DNA of 60,557 nucleotides from Prochlorococcus sp. AG-670-O17 (GCA_003211315.1 QCTC01000004.1:1-60557), one strand, 5' to 3'. Counted from the stretch's first letter, positions 38,684-50,193 are shown. A program made the numbers and translations. The notes: generated from the letters alone by a model not told the origin.

Positions 38684-39553
38684 ATGTTTGTAATTTCTGC
38701 TGAAGAATTTTCATTGTGGAAAAAAAAACAAATATCAAAAGGGGGAGATGATAACTCTCTCAATCTTTTGATTGATTCATTAGCTGGATTATCAAATAAA
38801 GAATTAAATTTATTAAAAATTAAATCTGAAAAAAATCTTAATTTAAAATTAGATTTAGATATCCTTGAGTGTTTTTGGGATCAACACCTTAATACTTCTA
38901 TACCCATACAATATTTAAGTGGAATTTCTTTTTGGAGGAATCTTAAATTAGAGGTTTCAAATAGAGTTCTCATTCCCCGCCCAGAAACAGAACTTATTAT
39001 TGAAATAATTGCTGGAATATTTAAAAATAAGGAAGAAAAAATAACCTTTGTAGATCTAGGTACTGGTTCTGGAGCAATTAGCATAGCTTTAGCTTTAACT
39101 AATCCAAATTGGAATGGAATTGCAACTGATATTGATAAAAATGCTATTGATATTGCATCGAGAAATTTTGCAAATAATTCTAATCAATCTAATTTGAAAT
39201 TTTACAATGGGAGTTGGTGGGATCCTCTCGCGAATTACAAAGGTGAAATAGATTTAGCTGTAGCTAATCCCCCATATATTCCGCAAGATACTTATGAAAA
39301 ATTACCAATAGAAGTAAAGAATTTTGAACCTAAAAATGCTCTTTTAGGAGGAAAAGAAGGCCTAGATCATATTAATGAAATAGTTCAATATGCGCCGATA
39401 TATTTAAAAAATAAAGGGTGGTTATTGATTGAAAATCATTTTGATCAAGGGGACAGAGTTAAACAATTATTTCTTGACAATAGATTTACTTCTGTAAAAG
39501 TAGTAAAAGATTTTTCTGGGATTGGAAGATTTACAATAGGAAGATATAAATAA
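38684..39553 (+). CDS. prmC: Release factor glutamine methyltransferase
   Basis: A 289-residue SAM-dependent enzyme that methylates the glutamine of the GGQ loop in release factors 1 and 2. The catalytic NPPY (VANPPYIP), SAM loop VDLGTGSGAISIALA and RVLIPRPETELII are diagnostic. The N-terminal helical domain is present. The ATG start lies 12 bases after psbM, and tsaC follows after 20 bases. Confidence 0.94.
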   Translation: MFVISAEEFSLWKKKQISKGGDDNSLNLLIDSLAGLSNKELNLLKIKSEKNLNLKLDLDILECFWDQHLNTSIPIQYLSGISFWRNLKLEVSNRVLIPRPETELIIEIIAGIFKNKEEKITFVDLGTGSGAISIALALTNPNWNGIATDIDKNAIDIASRNFANNSNQSNLKFYNGSWWDPLANYKGEIDLAVANPPYIPQDTYEKLPIEVKNFEPKNALLGGKEGLDHINEIVQYAPIYLKNKGWLLIENHFDQGDRVKQLFLDNRFTSVKVVKDFSGIGRFTIGRYK

Positions 39554-39573
39554 ATTATTGGTTAATAATTTAA

Positions 39574-40155
39574 ATGAATGTTACAGATCAAAAATTAGCT
39601 TTAGAAAAACTAAATAGTGGCTTGCCTATAGTTTTTCAGACTGATACTTTGCCTGCGATTGGATGTTTACCAAAGTTTTCAGAAGTGATTTATGAGATAA
39701 AAAAAAGAGATATTAAAAAACCTTTAATTTTAATGGGACCTGAAAATTACAAATTTGATGATTTTGTTCATGAATCGGCATTAGATGATTTCAAAAATAT
39801 TGCTTCTTGTTATTGGCCAGGAGCCTTAACAATCATTATTCCTAGCTCTGAAAAAAGAAGATCATTTTCATCCACCAGTAACTTTACATTGGGTTTACGA
39901 ATACCAAATTCAAAAATGGCTAAATTACTGCTAAAAGAAAGTGGTCCATTACTAACCTCAAGTGCAAATCTTTCCGGTTTGCCAACCGCTACTAGCGCAA
40001 AAGAAATTTCGATTAATTTACCAAATGTAAATATTTTAGGACCAATTCCTTGGGAAAAATGTAGTGGTAAGGCGAGTACCATAATTTCTTGGGTGAATTA
40101 TGGTAAATGGAAAATAATCAGAGAAGGAGAAGTCTCAATACCGGGCATACAGTAG
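39574..40155 (+). CDS. tsaC: Sua5/YrdC-type threonylcarbamoyl-AMP synthase
   Basis: A 193-residue YrdC-domain protein. It makes threonylcarbamoyl-AMP for the t6A modification at position 37 of ANN-decoding tRNAs. Segments include GLPIVFQTDTLPAIGC (PTDTVYG equivalent), KKRDIKKPLILM, YWPGALTIIIPS, GLRIPNSKMAKLL and LTSSANLSGLPTATSAKEI. The core TDT is followed by LPAI in place of the usual VYGL, so this is a divergent member. The gene follows prmC. Confidence 0.85.
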   Translation: MNVTDQKLALEKLNSGLPIVFQTDTLPAIGCLPKFSEVIYEIKKRDIKKPLILMGPENYKFDDFVHESALDDFKNIASCYWPGALTIIIPSSEKRRSFSSTSNFTLGLRIPNSKMAKLLLKESGPLLTSSANLSGLPTATSAKEISINLPNVNILGPIPWEKCSGKASTIISWVNYGKWKIIREGEVSIPGIQ

Positions 40156-40157
40156 TA

Positions 40158-40334
40158 ATGGTTGTTCTTATATTTTTTATTTTCTTAACACAAATTTTTT
40201 CTTACTGGATATTTGAACCTTTAACATCATTTTTAACTGATCTATTTGAGATAAAATTATTGCCAATTTTTCTTTTATCCCTTTTTATGTTTCTATTTTG
40301 GACAAAAAAAGAGGATTCAAATATGGAATTGTAA
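40158..40334 (+). CDS. Small two-helix membrane protein
   Basis: A 58-residue hydrophobic ORF starting at ATG two bases after the tsaC stop. It has two transmembrane-like segments (VVLIFFIFLTQIFSYWIF and LPIFLLSLFMFLFW) separated by a short acidic loop. An in-frame ATG at 40107 lies inside tsaC and is less likely. I do not recognise a family. The close spacing suggests it is translated with tsaC. Confidence 0.6.
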   Translation: MVVLIFFIFLTQIFSYWIFEPLTSFLTDLFEIKLLPIFLLSLFMFLFWTKKEDSNMEL

Positions 40335-40337
40335 AAA

Positions 40338-40409
40338 TGCCGGCTAACAGATTTGAACTGATGACCTTCGCTTTACAAAAGCGCTGCTCTACCGCTGAGC
40401 TAAGCCGGC
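40338..40409 (-). tRNA. tRNA-Thr (TGT)
   Basis: A 72-base cloverleaf on the minus strand. The acceptor GCCGGCT pairs with AGCCGGC, the D-arm is GCTCAGCGGTAGAGC, and the anticodon loop CTTTTGTAAAG carries TGT. The T-arm is ATCAGTTCAAATCTGTT. The discriminator is A and CCA is not encoded. Its 3' end is 4 bases from the small membrane protein gene on the other strand. Confidence 0.96.
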
Positions 40410-40478
40410 ATAAATTTATTTTACATACAGCTAGGTATTATTTGAAAATTTATTAATTTAGAGTTTTAATACTTTTGT

Positions 40479-40796
40479 TTATTTTTTATGGGTGTCATTA
40501 TTTTTTTTAAATTCAATTTCACCTGCAAGAGTTCTTTTTATCGGAAGATTCGCGACTAATGCAGTCATTCTGTCTTCGGTTTCTAGACTTACAGCTACTT
40601 CCTCAAAATCAATCTCAACATATTTAGCAACCACATCAAGTATTTCTTTTCTCATCTTATCCAAAAGATCAGTTGTTAATGAGCTCATATCAACTCTGTC
40701 ATGAGCTAAAACTAATTGCAATCTTTCCCTAGCAGTGTTGGCACTTGCCGTTTCTCTTCCTAGTAATTTGTTTATAAGGTCTCTTAGAGTCATCAT
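40479..40796 (-). CDS. minE: Cell division topological specificity factor MinE
   Basis: A 105-residue activator of MinD ATPase. The N-terminal [31 protein letters not shown] and the dimerisation domain [17 protein letters not shown] are typical. Two adjacent ATGs are present; the second (40793) would begin MTLRDL. It lies 2 bases after minD. MinCDE places the division site at mid-cell. Confidence 0.94.
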   Translation of the reverse strand: MMTLRDLINKLLGRETASANTARERLQLVLAHDRVDMSSLTTDLLDKMRKEILDVVAKYVEIDFEEVAVSLETEDRMTALVANLPIKRTLAGEIEFKKNNDTHKK

Positions 40797-40798
40797 TT

Positions 40799-41614
40799 TT
40801 AAAAAATCTTTGTTTGCATTAATCTCATAAATTTATCTTTAAGGCTTTTCCCTTCGTTTTTTGGATCGATAATTGGAATATCTTTCCCTATAAGCCTTTG
40901 AGAAACATTTAAATAGCATTTTTTAGCAGGAGATTTACTATCAGAAAGAGTAAGGGGTTCTCCTCTGTTTGTACTTATTATTACTTGTTCATCCTCTAAA
41001 ACAATACCCAGCAAGGGCAATGAAAGAATGCTTTGAACATCTTCTATAGAGAGCATTTCTTGATTAGCCATCATATTAGGGCGAACTCTATTGATTACTA
41101 ACTGTATGGGCTTTATGTCGGAAGTATTTAAAATTCCTATGACTCTGTCTGCATCACGAACAGCAGATAATTCAGGATTAGTAACTACTATTGCTTCTTT
41201 GCAAGCTGAAAGAGCATTTTTAAAACCATCTTCAACTCCCGCAGGGCAATCTACCAAAACGTAATCAAACTTCTCACTAAGTAATTTACTAATTTGTTTC
41301 ATATCCTCAGGCTTCATCCAATCAAGCATCCTAGGATCTCCAGCTGGCAATAGAGCTAAATTAGGCTCCTTTTTGTGTCTAACTAATGCTTGATCAAGAC
41401 GACAATTCTTATCGAGAACATCTTGGGCTGTATAAATAATACGATTTTCTAAACCCAAGAGAAGATCTAAATTCCTCAATCCAAAATCAGCATCCAGCAC
41501 AGCTGTTGAAGCCCCACTATTTGCTAGGGCAATGCCAAGGTTAGCGGTTAGGGTGGTTTTACCCACTCCGCCTTTACCGGAACAGATTAAAATAGTGCGA
41601 GTGTTCTTCGACAA
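40799..41614 (-). CDS. minD: Septum site-determining ATPase MinD
   Basis: A 271-residue deviant Walker-A ATPase. The motif KGGVGKTT is near residue 14, followed by [25 protein letters not shown] and NRVRPNM. The C-terminal lysine-rich amphipathic helix ([14 protein letters not shown]) is the membrane-targeting sequence. The start is TTG ([16 protein letters not shown]); no nearby ATG gives the family N-terminus. A 116-base gap separates it from minC, so it may have its own promoter. Confidence 0.95.
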   Translation of the reverse strand: MSKNTRTILICSGKGGVGKTTLTANLGIALANSGASTAVLDADFGLRNLDLLLGLENRIIYTAQDVLDKNCRLDQALVRHKKEPNLALLPAGDPRMLDWMKPEDMKQISKLLSEKFDYVLVDCPAGVEDGFKNALSACKEAIVVTNPELSAVRDADRVIGILNTSDIKPIQLVINRVRPNMMANQEMLSIEDVQSILSLPLLGIVLEDEQVIISTNRGEPLTLSDSKSPAKKCYLNVSQRLIGKDIPIIDPKNEGKSLKDKFMRLMQTKIF

Positions 41615-41730
41615 AAAAAATAAATAATTTCATAAATAATAAGCTAGATTTTAAAGGTAAACTTTTATAAAAGTTAAGTAATTCTTAAATTTATTACTTG
41701 CTGATCAATTTATTTCAAAATGTTTATTTA

Positions 41731-42393
41731 TTAAGAGTTTTTATTTAAAAGATATGGTTTGATAATTATTTTATTTTCTTCCAAAATTGCAACTTCGGGA
41801 TGCTGAGCATTGGGTTTTTCTTTTGGCCCTATAGCAACGATTTCGCAGATTCTTAATTGTATAGGGTTTAGATAAAGTGAGGCAATAGAAGCATTTTTAT
41901 TTCCATTTTTACCGGCGAATGCGATACCAAATAATTTTCCCCACACATAAACGTTGTTATTTGCAGAAATAATACCTCCCGGATTAACGTCACCCATAAT
42001 AAAAAGATTACCATTTGAAGATATTCGATCCCCTGATCTGACTGTCCCTTTGTGAAGGATGTCCTTTTGTGGATATGAGGGACCTAGAGGTAATTGATTT
42101 TTAAGGTCTTTGATATTTAAAAACATTGAGTTGATTTTTAAAGACTTTCCACTTAAGACTGTTTCTCTATTATTTGAATAAATATTTGAAAAATTAATAT
42201 TATGTGTTTCAAGGATAAGTTTTAATTTTTCTAATTCGCGTGAATTAATTTTTTCATTTTCTGTAATTAGGTTTGCTAAAGCTGGGGCTTCGATAGTAAT
42301 TAATTTGTCGGAAAAATTTTGATAAAGTTCAAATTTTTTGAAAGAAAATGATTTTATAAATTCATTAGCAATACTTCTTAAAATTAATTGCAT
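41731..42393 (-). CDS. minC: Septum site-determining protein MinC
   Basis: A 220-residue FtsZ inhibitor. The C-terminal beta-helix domain is clear from GTVRSGDRISSNGNLFIMGDVNPGGIISANNNVYVWGKLFGIAFAG (core: RSG, GDVNPG, WG-L-G-A-AG). The N-terminal FtsZ-binding domain is divergent, as usual. The HD hydrolase gene ends where minC begins, with its stop directly adjacent to the minC ATG. Confidence 0.92.
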   Translation of the reverse strand: MQLILRSIANEFIKSFSFKKFELYQNFSDKLITIEAPALANLITENEKINSRELEKLKLILETHNINFSNIYSNNRETVLSGKSLKINSMFLNIKDLKNQLPLGPSYPQKDILHKGTVRSGDRISSNGNLFIMGDVNPGGIISANNNVYVWGKLFGIAFAGKNGNKNASIASLYLNPIQLRICEIVAIGPKEKPNAQHPEVAILEENKIIIKPYLLNKNS

Positions 42394-43653
42394 TTATACC
42401 TTAACTCTTTCTATTGCGATCTGATCTTCTATATCTTTTCTAAACTCACTTGGATAAATAATTAGTGAAGTATTCTTTGAGGACATCAATGTATTTATTA
42501 ATTCTGATTGATTTTCCAATAGGTTTTGATAAGTGCCATCCCATATTTTTAGAGAATTATCAGACTTAAAACCTTTAAAAGATCTTTCTTTGATTCCGCA
42601 AAATATTTCTGAATCATAGTTATTTAATTTACATTTTTTTCTCGCAAAAGCTAAGATTTCCAGCCTTTTTAATTTTGTTAGAAAACTTATATCTGATGCT
42701 TTTAGTAAGTTTCTATTAATAAACATCTTACAAAGAGTCTCTAAAGGTTCAAAAGATTCATCTCTCCATTTCATTAAATGGAAATAAAAAACTATGTCAT
42801 CATTGGCAAGGAAGTCCTTAATCTCAAGTTTGTTAGGAAAAAATATCCATTTGCGCATGCTTTCATCGATCCATAAATCTTTTTTGGCGGAATTCTTTTT
42901 GATAATTTGAATAATTTTTTCTAAAATCCAAGTAGAAATTTCATTAATTCTGTGGTTATAAATAGTTCTATACATCATGTTCCTTAGAACTAAAAAATGT
43001 TCAATAGCTATTACTCCTTTGGGTTTGATTGCGATATTCCCATCAGGAGAAAAAGTAAGAGCTGAAATAATTCTTTCTAAGTCTACTAATCCATATTTTG
43101 TTCCAGTGTTGTAACTATCACGAAGTAAATAATCAAGTCGATCACAATCTATTTCACTACTAATTAATGTTTTTAAGGGTTTTGAAAATAAGTTTTTAGT
43201 TGTAAATAAGTCTCCAATTTGATTAGGTAATTCGATTCCAAAATTCTTAAGAATTGAAGAGATAGGTGAATAGTTCTTGACTAAATTTTGAGACCATAAC
43301 TCATGATCATGACCAAATATTACCTCACTGGTATGACTTAGGGGACCATGGCCTAAATCATGTAAAAGAGCAGCACCAAAAAGTATAAATTTATTCTGTC
43401 TAAACTCGGGCTTTATTTCAATTAGTTTTCTATAAATCTTTCTCGCGACACAAAATACACCTATTGAATGAGTGAATCTGCTTGATTCTGCACCATGGAA
43501 TAGAAGAGAGGCCGCACCTAATTGTTTTATCCTTCTCAATCTCTGAAATGCCAAAGTATCAATTAGCTGCATAATCATTAATTCTTCAGGTTTGTCTGAA
43601 TCAATGATTATTTCTTTATGTATTGGATCATGAAAAATTCTTTTATTATTCAT
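42394..43653 (-). CDS. HD-superfamily phosphohydrolase (dNTPase-like)
   Basis: A 419-residue HD-domain protein. Metal-binding elements are SRFTHSIGVFCVARKIY, LLHDLGHGPLSHTSE and the later DCDRLDYLLRDSYNTG aspartate. This arrangement matches the SAMHD1/YwfO-like subfamily of nucleotide triphosphohydrolases. It sits between ctpA and minC, co-directional, with no gap before minC. Activity on dNTPs is inferred from the subfamily only. Confidence 0.85.
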   Translation of the reverse strand: MNNKRIFHDPIHKEIIIDSDKPEELMIMQLIDTLAFQRLRRIKQLGAASLLFHGAESSRFTHSIGVFCVARKIYRKLIEIKPEFRQNKFILFGAALLHDLGHGPLSHTSEVIFGHDHELWSQNLVKNYSPISSILKNFGIELPNQIGDLFTTKNLFSKPLKTLISSEIDCDRLDYLLRDSYNTGTKYGLVDLERIISALTFSPDGNIAIKPKGVIAIEHFLVLRNMMYRTIYNHRINEISTWILEKIIQIIKKNSAKKDLWIDESMRKWIFFPNKLEIKDFLANDDIVFYFHLMKWRDESFEPLETLCKMFINRNLLKASDISFLTKLKRLEILAFARKKCKLNNYDSEIFCGIKERSFKGFKSDNSLKIWDGTYQNLLENQSELINTLMSSKNTSLIIYPSEFRKDIEDQIAIERVKV

Positions 43654-43689
43654 AACTAAAGTAATTATTTATGTCTAAGAGATCTTTTT

Positions 43690-44979
43690 TTAATTTTCAA
43701 TGTTTTTATTTTCTAATTTATTTACGTTTTCTATTCCTTCATTTTTATCAAACAAAGCGTTTAAGTATATCTCCGCATTTTTTACCCATTTATCCTCAGA
43801 ATTGCCGTATTCGATTGCCTCGGGGAGATCTAAAATTTTATCTGGAGTTATTCCCTTACCCTGAATATTATTCCCTTGAGGTGTTAAATAACTAGCAACA
43901 GTAATAGCTATACCACTGTCTTCACCTAAACTTTTTAAAGACTGAATAAGTCCTTTCCCATAAGTTTGTTCACCCATTAAAGTTGATCTCTGGTTATCTT
44001 GCAGGGATCCTGCAAGGATTTCACTTGCGCTTGCAGTCCCTTTGTTTACTAGAGTTACCATCGGGCCATCAAAGAAAGTATTTTTCTGAGAAATTATTGC
44101 ATCTTTAATGCCATTTCTATCTTTTGTTTCTACTATTGGTTGTTCAGTTAGGAATGAATCTGCTACTGCTATTCCAGAACTTACCAACCCGCCAGAGTTG
44201 TTTCTTAAATCAAGTATTACACCCTCAACTTCTTTATCTTTGAGTTCCTGTAGAGCCTCTTCAATTTTTTTTGGAACACTTTCACTAAATTGAGTTATTC
44301 TTAAATATCCAATGGTATGAGAGTCATCTCTTAATCTCTTTGTTCTTACTGGTCTAAGGTCAACTGATCTTCTTTCTAAATCAATTTCTTTAATTTCATC
44401 AGAAAGAGATTTAATTTGAACAAGAACCTTTGTTCCTGATTCTCCTCTAAGTTTTGATGCAGTATTTGCAAGACCTAACTCGGAACAAGATATTCCATCA
44501 ACCTTATTTATTTGATCTCCACTTATTATCCCTGCTTCTTCGGCAGGTGATCCTGCTAATGTCGAAATAACTTTGATTTCTTTAGTTAATTCATCTTCTC
44601 CTAATTGAAGTCCTACACCATTTATTTCGCTTCCAAAATTGCTTGTTTTCAGAAGTTCATAATCTTTTGGCCTTAATATTCTTGTAAAAGGATCTTCAAG
44701 AGGTTTCAACATATCTTCAATTGCAGAATAAGCCTCATCACTTGTTTCAATTTGTTTCTGTAATGTTTTTTGTCTAATCCTCTTCCATTGAATTTCATCA
44801 AGCCTTTCTGGATCATAATACCCCTCATTTACTAACGTCCAAGCGTCAAGTACAAATTGCTTGCTATCACTAAGCGCATTAACGCTTGGAACACACAATA
44901 AATTGGTAGAAAAAATACAGATCATCATGATTATGATCCATTTTTTGATTATTAAAATTTTGTTAAAAGATGAATTCAT
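43690..44979 (-). CDS. ctpA: Carboxyl-terminal processing protease
   Basis: A serine protease with a signal peptide and a PDZ domain. In cyanobacteria CtpA trims the C-terminus of D1 so the manganese cluster can form. The PDZ region includes GVGLQLGEDELTKEIKVISTLAGSPAEEAGIISGDQI (core G-G-QLG, AGSPA-AG). The catalytic Ser is in GTASASEILAGSLQ and the Lys in TYGKGLIQSL. From the preferred ATG it has 429 residues with a hydrophobic signal (IIIMMICIFSTNLLCVP). A TTG at 45000 is the alternative. Other CTPs in the genome could share the D1 role. Confidence 0.9.
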   Translation of the reverse strand: MNSSFNKILIIKKWIIIMMICIFSTNLLCVPSVNALSDSKQFVLDAWTLVNEGYYDPERLDEIQWKRIRQKTLQKQIETSDEAYSAIEDMLKPLEDPFTRILRPKDYELLKTSNFGSEINGVGLQLGEDELTKEIKVISTLAGSPAEEAGIISGDQINKVDGISCSELGLANTASKLRGESGTKVLVQIKSLSDEIKEIDLERRSVDLRPVRTKRLRDDSHTIGYLRITQFSESVPKKIEEALQELKDKEVEGVILDLRNNSGGLVSSGIAVADSFLTEQPIVETKDRNGIKDAIISQKNTFFDGPMVTLVNKGTASASEILAGSLQDNQRSTLMGEQTYGKGLIQSLKSLGEDSGIAITVASYLTPQGNNIQGKGITPDKILDLPEAIEYGNSEDKWVKNAEIYLNALFDKNEGIENVNKLENKNIEN

Positions 44980-45048
44980 TGGGTTAAGTGTTAACACCAA
45001 GTAAGTGAATTTTAAGTAAGCTTTTTATATCAAAGCTATTTTTTTTGG

Positions 45049-45705
45049 ATGTCTGATTCCTCTTCTGTTTATGACTGGTTTCAAGAAAGACTTGAAATTC
45101 AAGACATAACTGACGACGTAACTTCCAAGTACGTACCCCCTCACGTAAATATTTTTTACTGTTTAGGAGGCATAACTTTAGTATGCTTCTTAATTCAATT
45201 TGCAACAGGTTTTGCAATGACTTTTTATTATAAGCCGACTGTTACTCAAGCTTATAACTCTGTTAGTTACTTAATGACAGATGTTAGTTTTGGTTGGTTA
45301 ATCAGATCTGTTCATAGATGGAGTGCATCTATGATGGTATTGATGTTAATTCTTCATGTATTTAGGGTATACCTTACTGGAGGATTTAAAAGACCAAGAG
45401 AATTAACATGGGTAACGGGGGTTGTTATGGCAGTGATAACTGTTGCTTTCGGAGTTACTGGTTACTCACTTCCATGGGATCAAGTTGGATACTGGGCAGT
45501 TAAAATAGTTTCAGGTGTTCCGGCAGCAATACCGGTTATTGGTGATTTTATGGTTGAACTTCTTCGAGGAGGAGAAAGTGTTGGTCAATCTACTCTTACT
45601 AGATTTTATAGCCTTCATACTTTTGTTCTTCCTTGGTCTCTAGCTGTGTTTATGCTTATGCATTTTCTTATGATTCGTAAACAAGGCATTTCAGGACCTT
45701 TATAA
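45049..45705 (+). CDS. petB: Cytochrome b6
   Basis: A 218-residue cytochrome b6f subunit with four helices binding two b-type hemes. Heme-ligating histidines are in [23 protein letters not shown] and [34 protein letters not shown]. The cysteine in [12 protein letters not shown] attaches heme c(n). The complex links plastoquinol to plastocyanin. It starts with ATG and is followed by petD after 42 bases. Confidence 0.98.
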   Translation: MSDSSSVYDWFQERLEIQDITDDVTSKYVPPHVNIFYCLGGITLVCFLIQFATGFAMTFYYKPTVTQAYNSVSYLMTDVSFGWLIRSVHRWSASMMVLMLILHVFRVYLTGGFKRPRELTWVTGVVMAVITVAFGVTGYSLPWDQVGYWAVKIVSGVPAAIPVIGDFMVELLRGGESVGQSTLTRFYSLHTFVLPWSLAVFMLMHFLMIRKQGISGPL

Positions 45706-45747
45706 AGCCTTATAATTTTAAAAACCGAACATTCTGAATTATTTTAT

Positions 45748-46230
45748 ATGTCTACTTTAAAGAAACCGGATTTATCTGATCCAAAATTAAGAGCGAAATT
45801 AGCTAAAGGTATGGGTCATAATTATTATGGTGAGCCTGCTTGGCCAAACGATCTTTTATATATTTTTCCAGTTGTAATACTTGGAACTATTGCTTGCGTG
45901 GTTGGCCTTGCTGTCTTAGATCCGGCGATGTTGGGAGATAAAGCTAATCCATTCGCTACTCCTTTAGAAATTCTACCTGAGTGGTATCTATATCCTGTAT
46001 TTCAAATTCTGAGAGTTGTTCCAAATAAGCTACTTGGAATTGCTCTTCAAACATTAATTCCTCTTGGGCTAATGATTTTACCCTTCATTGAAAATGTAAA
46101 CAAATTCTCTAATCCCTTTAGGAGACCAGTTGCGATGTCAGTCTTTCTTTTTGGAACTTTTTTAACAATATACTTAGGTATTGGGGCTTGCTTACCTATA
46201 GATAAATCTCTTACTTTGGGATTATTTTAA
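45748..46230 (+). CDS. petD: Cytochrome b6f subunit IV
   Basis: A 160-residue three-helix subunit that completes the b-type core with PetB. Typical segments are [34 protein letters not shown] and the quinone-site [13 protein letters not shown] (E/W/Y). It ends TLGLF. The convergent GH100 gene ends 7 bases later. Confidence 0.97.
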   Translation: MSTLKKPDLSDPKLRAKLAKGMGHNYYGEPAWPNDLLYIFPVVILGTIACVVGLAVLDPAMLGDKANPFATPLEILPEWYLYPVFQILRVVPNKLLGIALQTLIPLGLMILPFIENVNKFSNPFRRPVAMSVFLFGTFLTIYLGIGACLPIDKSLTLGLF

Positions 46231-46237
46231 AGATTTT

Positions 46238-47677
46238 TCAAAGATTGAACATATCTAAATCATTATTATCTTCTCTGAGAAAGTGATGCATCAATAAAAA
46301 ACCAACTATTGTCCATGTCTGATAGGTTCTTGACTGTTGTCCAACCCATGTACCGGTAGGTCCGTCAAAATATTCTGCCCACTCTTGCTTTGGTAATTGA
46401 TTAAGTTGACACCAATAAGACTCTTCTATTAAAGATCTCATTTCTTCCATTAAAATCACATCTTCAGAAGGAAATCTTTTTTGATGTAAAAGAACAGAAG
46501 CTCCAAAATACCAAAGTAAACTTGGCCAATGACCTCCGTTGTGATAACTCCAAGGCCAGTTTTTAGGATCGGATCCTGTTTTATTCTGCCACTCCTCTAC
46601 ATCCATTTGGGGATGACATATTCGCATCGGCATTTGTGCCATAAGATGTTGTCTGTTGTGTAGCACTAGTCTAAAAAGAGCTCTTTGTTCTGTAGATGGG
46701 AGAACTCCAAACATGCATGCTAGCGAGTTCCCTAGGCTATAAAATCTAAAGTCAGGTCTCCCAGTCCTAATGTTGCCTATTAAATATCCACCCCTGTTCT
46801 CTAACCAGTCTTGTAGCCATGAAGGTACTACCTGAGGTTGAACGTTAAATTCATTAAAATGTTGGTCATCGCCGTATTGTTCTGTTGGCCTTCTTCTTAA
46901 AATTTGCATTGTTTGGCTTGTAACCCAGTAATGTTTTAAAAGAAAACTTTTTAAATCCTCAACCCATTGACTTGTAAGAATAAGTCTTTGGTCTAGTAAT
47001 CTACTAACGTGATCTTCACGGCTTAATTCCATTAGATTTATACAACTTTTTAAACATCCATGAAGTAATACCTCTACTTCCAGAGGTGCGCCCCATACAT
47101 CCATTGGTCTATCAATCATAAATGCGCAGTCTGGAACGAAAAGAACAGGTGTCCCTTCAAATGTTGGATGTAAAACTAAATCCAGTAAAAGTTGTATCCC
47201 TCTCTGTACTCTTTGACTTTTACCAAATGAATGATCACCACTTTTGTTGACATAAAACCAGCATAATATTGGCCACCATAAACTTGCATCCGCAGAAGTA
47301 ATTCTTCCTATAGATCTCTGACCATAGTCACCAATTAATTTTCCTTTCTCTTCTATAAAACTTGTTGGGAATACGCCCCTTGTTTGATAATTAGTGCTTT
47401 GCAGCTCAAGACATACATTCAAAAACTTTTTTACAACATCGTATCTTTTTTGGGTAATGAGATAAATCATTACTGGAACATTATCTCTTAAAAAAATTTC
47501 ACCATAATTTAACTTGAGTTTTTTTGTAGGGTGTTCTAGTGCTGCAACACTGCCAACCAACTCCCCAGAAATTTCAACTAAGGTCTTCTCAAAATGTTCT
47601 TTTGCATTTGTTACAATTTTGTCTTCATCTGAACTTGGACGAACTCTTAAATTTTTTTGACTAAATCTTTCTGCCAT
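46238..47677 (-). CDS. Neutral/alkaline invertase, GH100 family
   Basis: A 479-residue glycoside hydrolase that splits sucrose into glucose and fructose. GH100 hallmarks include FLRDNVPVMIYL, GDYGQRSIGRITSADASLWWPILCWFYV (core DYGQ-IGRI-SAD), DCAFMIDRPMDVWGAPLEVE and TGSDPKNWPWSYHNGGHWPSLLWYFGA. ATG start. Prochlorococcus makes sucrose and glucosylglycerate as solutes, so this enzyme may turn over sucrose. It lies leftward, upstream of the rRNA leader. Confidence 0.9.
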   Translation of the reverse strand: MAERFSQKNLRVRPSSDEDKIVTNAKEHFEKTLVEISGELVGSVAALEHPTKKLKLNYGEIFLRDNVPVMIYLITQKRYDVVKKFLNVCLELQSTNYQTRGVFPTSFIEEKGKLIGDYGQRSIGRITSADASLWWPILCWFYVNKSGDHSFGKSQRVQRGIQLLLDLVLHPTFEGTPVLFVPDCAFMIDRPMDVWGAPLEVEVLLHGCLKSCINLMELSREDHVSRLLDQRLILTSQWVEDLKSFLLKHYWVTSQTMQILRRRPTEQYGDDQHFNEFNVQPQVVPSWLQDWLENRGGYLIGNIRTGRPDFRFYSLGNSLACMFGVLPSTEQRALFRLVLHNRQHLMAQMPMRICHPQMDVEEWQNKTGSDPKNWPWSYHNGGHWPSLLWYFGASVLLHQKRFPSEDVILMEEMRSLIEESYWCQLNQLPKQEWAEYFDGPTGTWVGQQSRTYQTWTIVGFLLMHHFLREDNNDLDMFNL

Positions 47678-47763
47678 TTCAGTTGAATCCCTTTATTTAA
47701 GCCTAGTTCTTTAAGTGGACTTTGAACAAAATAAAAATTAATAAAAAAATTTTGTATAAAAGG

Positions 47764-47793
47764 TTGCATAATTACAGTCGGATGGTTTAGTAT
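47764..47793 (+). promoter_or_regulatory. Candidate sigma-70 promoter of the rRNA operon
   Basis: TTGCAT (-35 like) and TAGTAT (-10 like) are separated by 18 bases. They lie upstream of the outer 16S processing stem, where transcription must begin. This is the best-looking pair in the leader, but AT-rich DNA gives such pairs by chance. Confidence 0.35.
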
Positions 47794-47961
47794 TTTCTTC
47801 TGGGCAAAAATATTTTTTTTGCAATGTTCAAACAAATACCTTAAATCTCATTTTTGGTAAATGGATGAATTTTTTGGAAATTTGATTTCGATCAGTATTT
47901 TCAGCCAGTAGAAGGTTTTTTCCTTCGAAATGGGTTATGCAATAGCTGTTTAACTCTGCAC

Positions 47962-48287
47962 CTAGAAAATTTAAAACTTAGGAACTGACGCTTTTATTGC
48001 GTCAAGAATTTATCAAATTTAGGTTTGATAATTTTGAGATGTATTTGCAATAAAGGTGTGAGGTCCCGTCAAGAATATATAAAATTGTTTTCAATTGCTA
48101 ACTTTAGTTTTTTGAAAACCAACGGATCTGAGATCTTGGAAAGTCACTTTGAAATATTTTTTATTGTGCACTCAAAGTAATCCTTAATTATTTAAGGAGG
48201 CTGAACCTAAATAACTTAAGTCAATCTTATTTTTATTTGGAGAATGCAATTCATATTGAGTAGATTTTTCTACAAAAGGATTTGAAC
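47962..48287 (+). other. 16S rRNA leader with precursor processing stem (5' arm)
   Basis: The roughly 600-base gap before 16S holds no gene. Its distal part contains CTAGAAAATTTAAAACTTAG-GAACTG, whose complement appears after 16S (see the 49853-49875 arm), with one mismatch across AAAACTTAGGAACTG. An inner match (ATCTGAGAT at 48126, ATCTCAGAT at 49825) is properly nested. Together they form the long stem that RNase III cuts to release 16S. Confidence 0.7.
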
Positions 48288-49772
<1,485 letters not shown>

Positions 49773-49824
49773 CAGGGAGACAACAAAATGTAAATATTAA
49801 TTTTGTCACCTTAGGTCGATCGGT

Positions 49825-49875
49825 ATCTCAGATTTTTATTTTTTAAGAATTTCAGTTTCTAAGTTTTTTCTAGGT
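49825..49875 (+). other. 16S processing stem (3' arm) in the spacer
   Basis: CAGTTTCTAAGTTTT (49853-49867) followed by TTTCTAGG is complementary to the leader arm at 47962-47987. The inner ATCTCAGAT at 49825 pairs with 48126-48134. The spacer between 16S and tRNA-Ile has no other feature. Confidence 0.7.
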
Positions 49876-49895
49876 CACACCCATCACTTTTTCCT

Positions 49896-49969
<74 letters not shown>

Positions 49970-49981
49970 TATCTCTATGTT

Positions 49982-50054
49982 GGGGGTATAGCTCAGTTGG
50001 TAGAGCGCCTGCTTTGCAAGCAGGATGTCAGCGGTTCGAGTCCGCTTACCTCCA
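49982..50054 (+). tRNA. tRNA-Ala (TGC)
   Basis: A 73-base cloverleaf 12 bases after tRNA-Ile. The acceptor GGGGGTA pairs with TACCTCC (one G-T pair), the anticodon loop TTTGCAA carries TGC, and the T-arm is GCGGTTCGAGTCCGC. CCA is not encoded. The Ile-Ala pair in the 16S-23S spacer is the standard cyanobacterial arrangement. Confidence 0.97.
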
Positions 50055-50193
50055 CTGAATACCGCCTCTTACATATATCCAAAGAGGGAAATTGTTTTGA
50101 GTCGTGTCCTAATTTACTCTGAGCGAATCTAGCTTCCTATTTTATTCAATAAATAAGATGCTGGACTCATTGAATTTTTTCATTGTTTTCAGA

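Noticed and set aside
47647..47835. 62-residue ORF in the rRNA leader, minus strand
   Set aside because: It overlaps the GH100 start and the likely rRNA promoter, and shows no domain or plausible start context.
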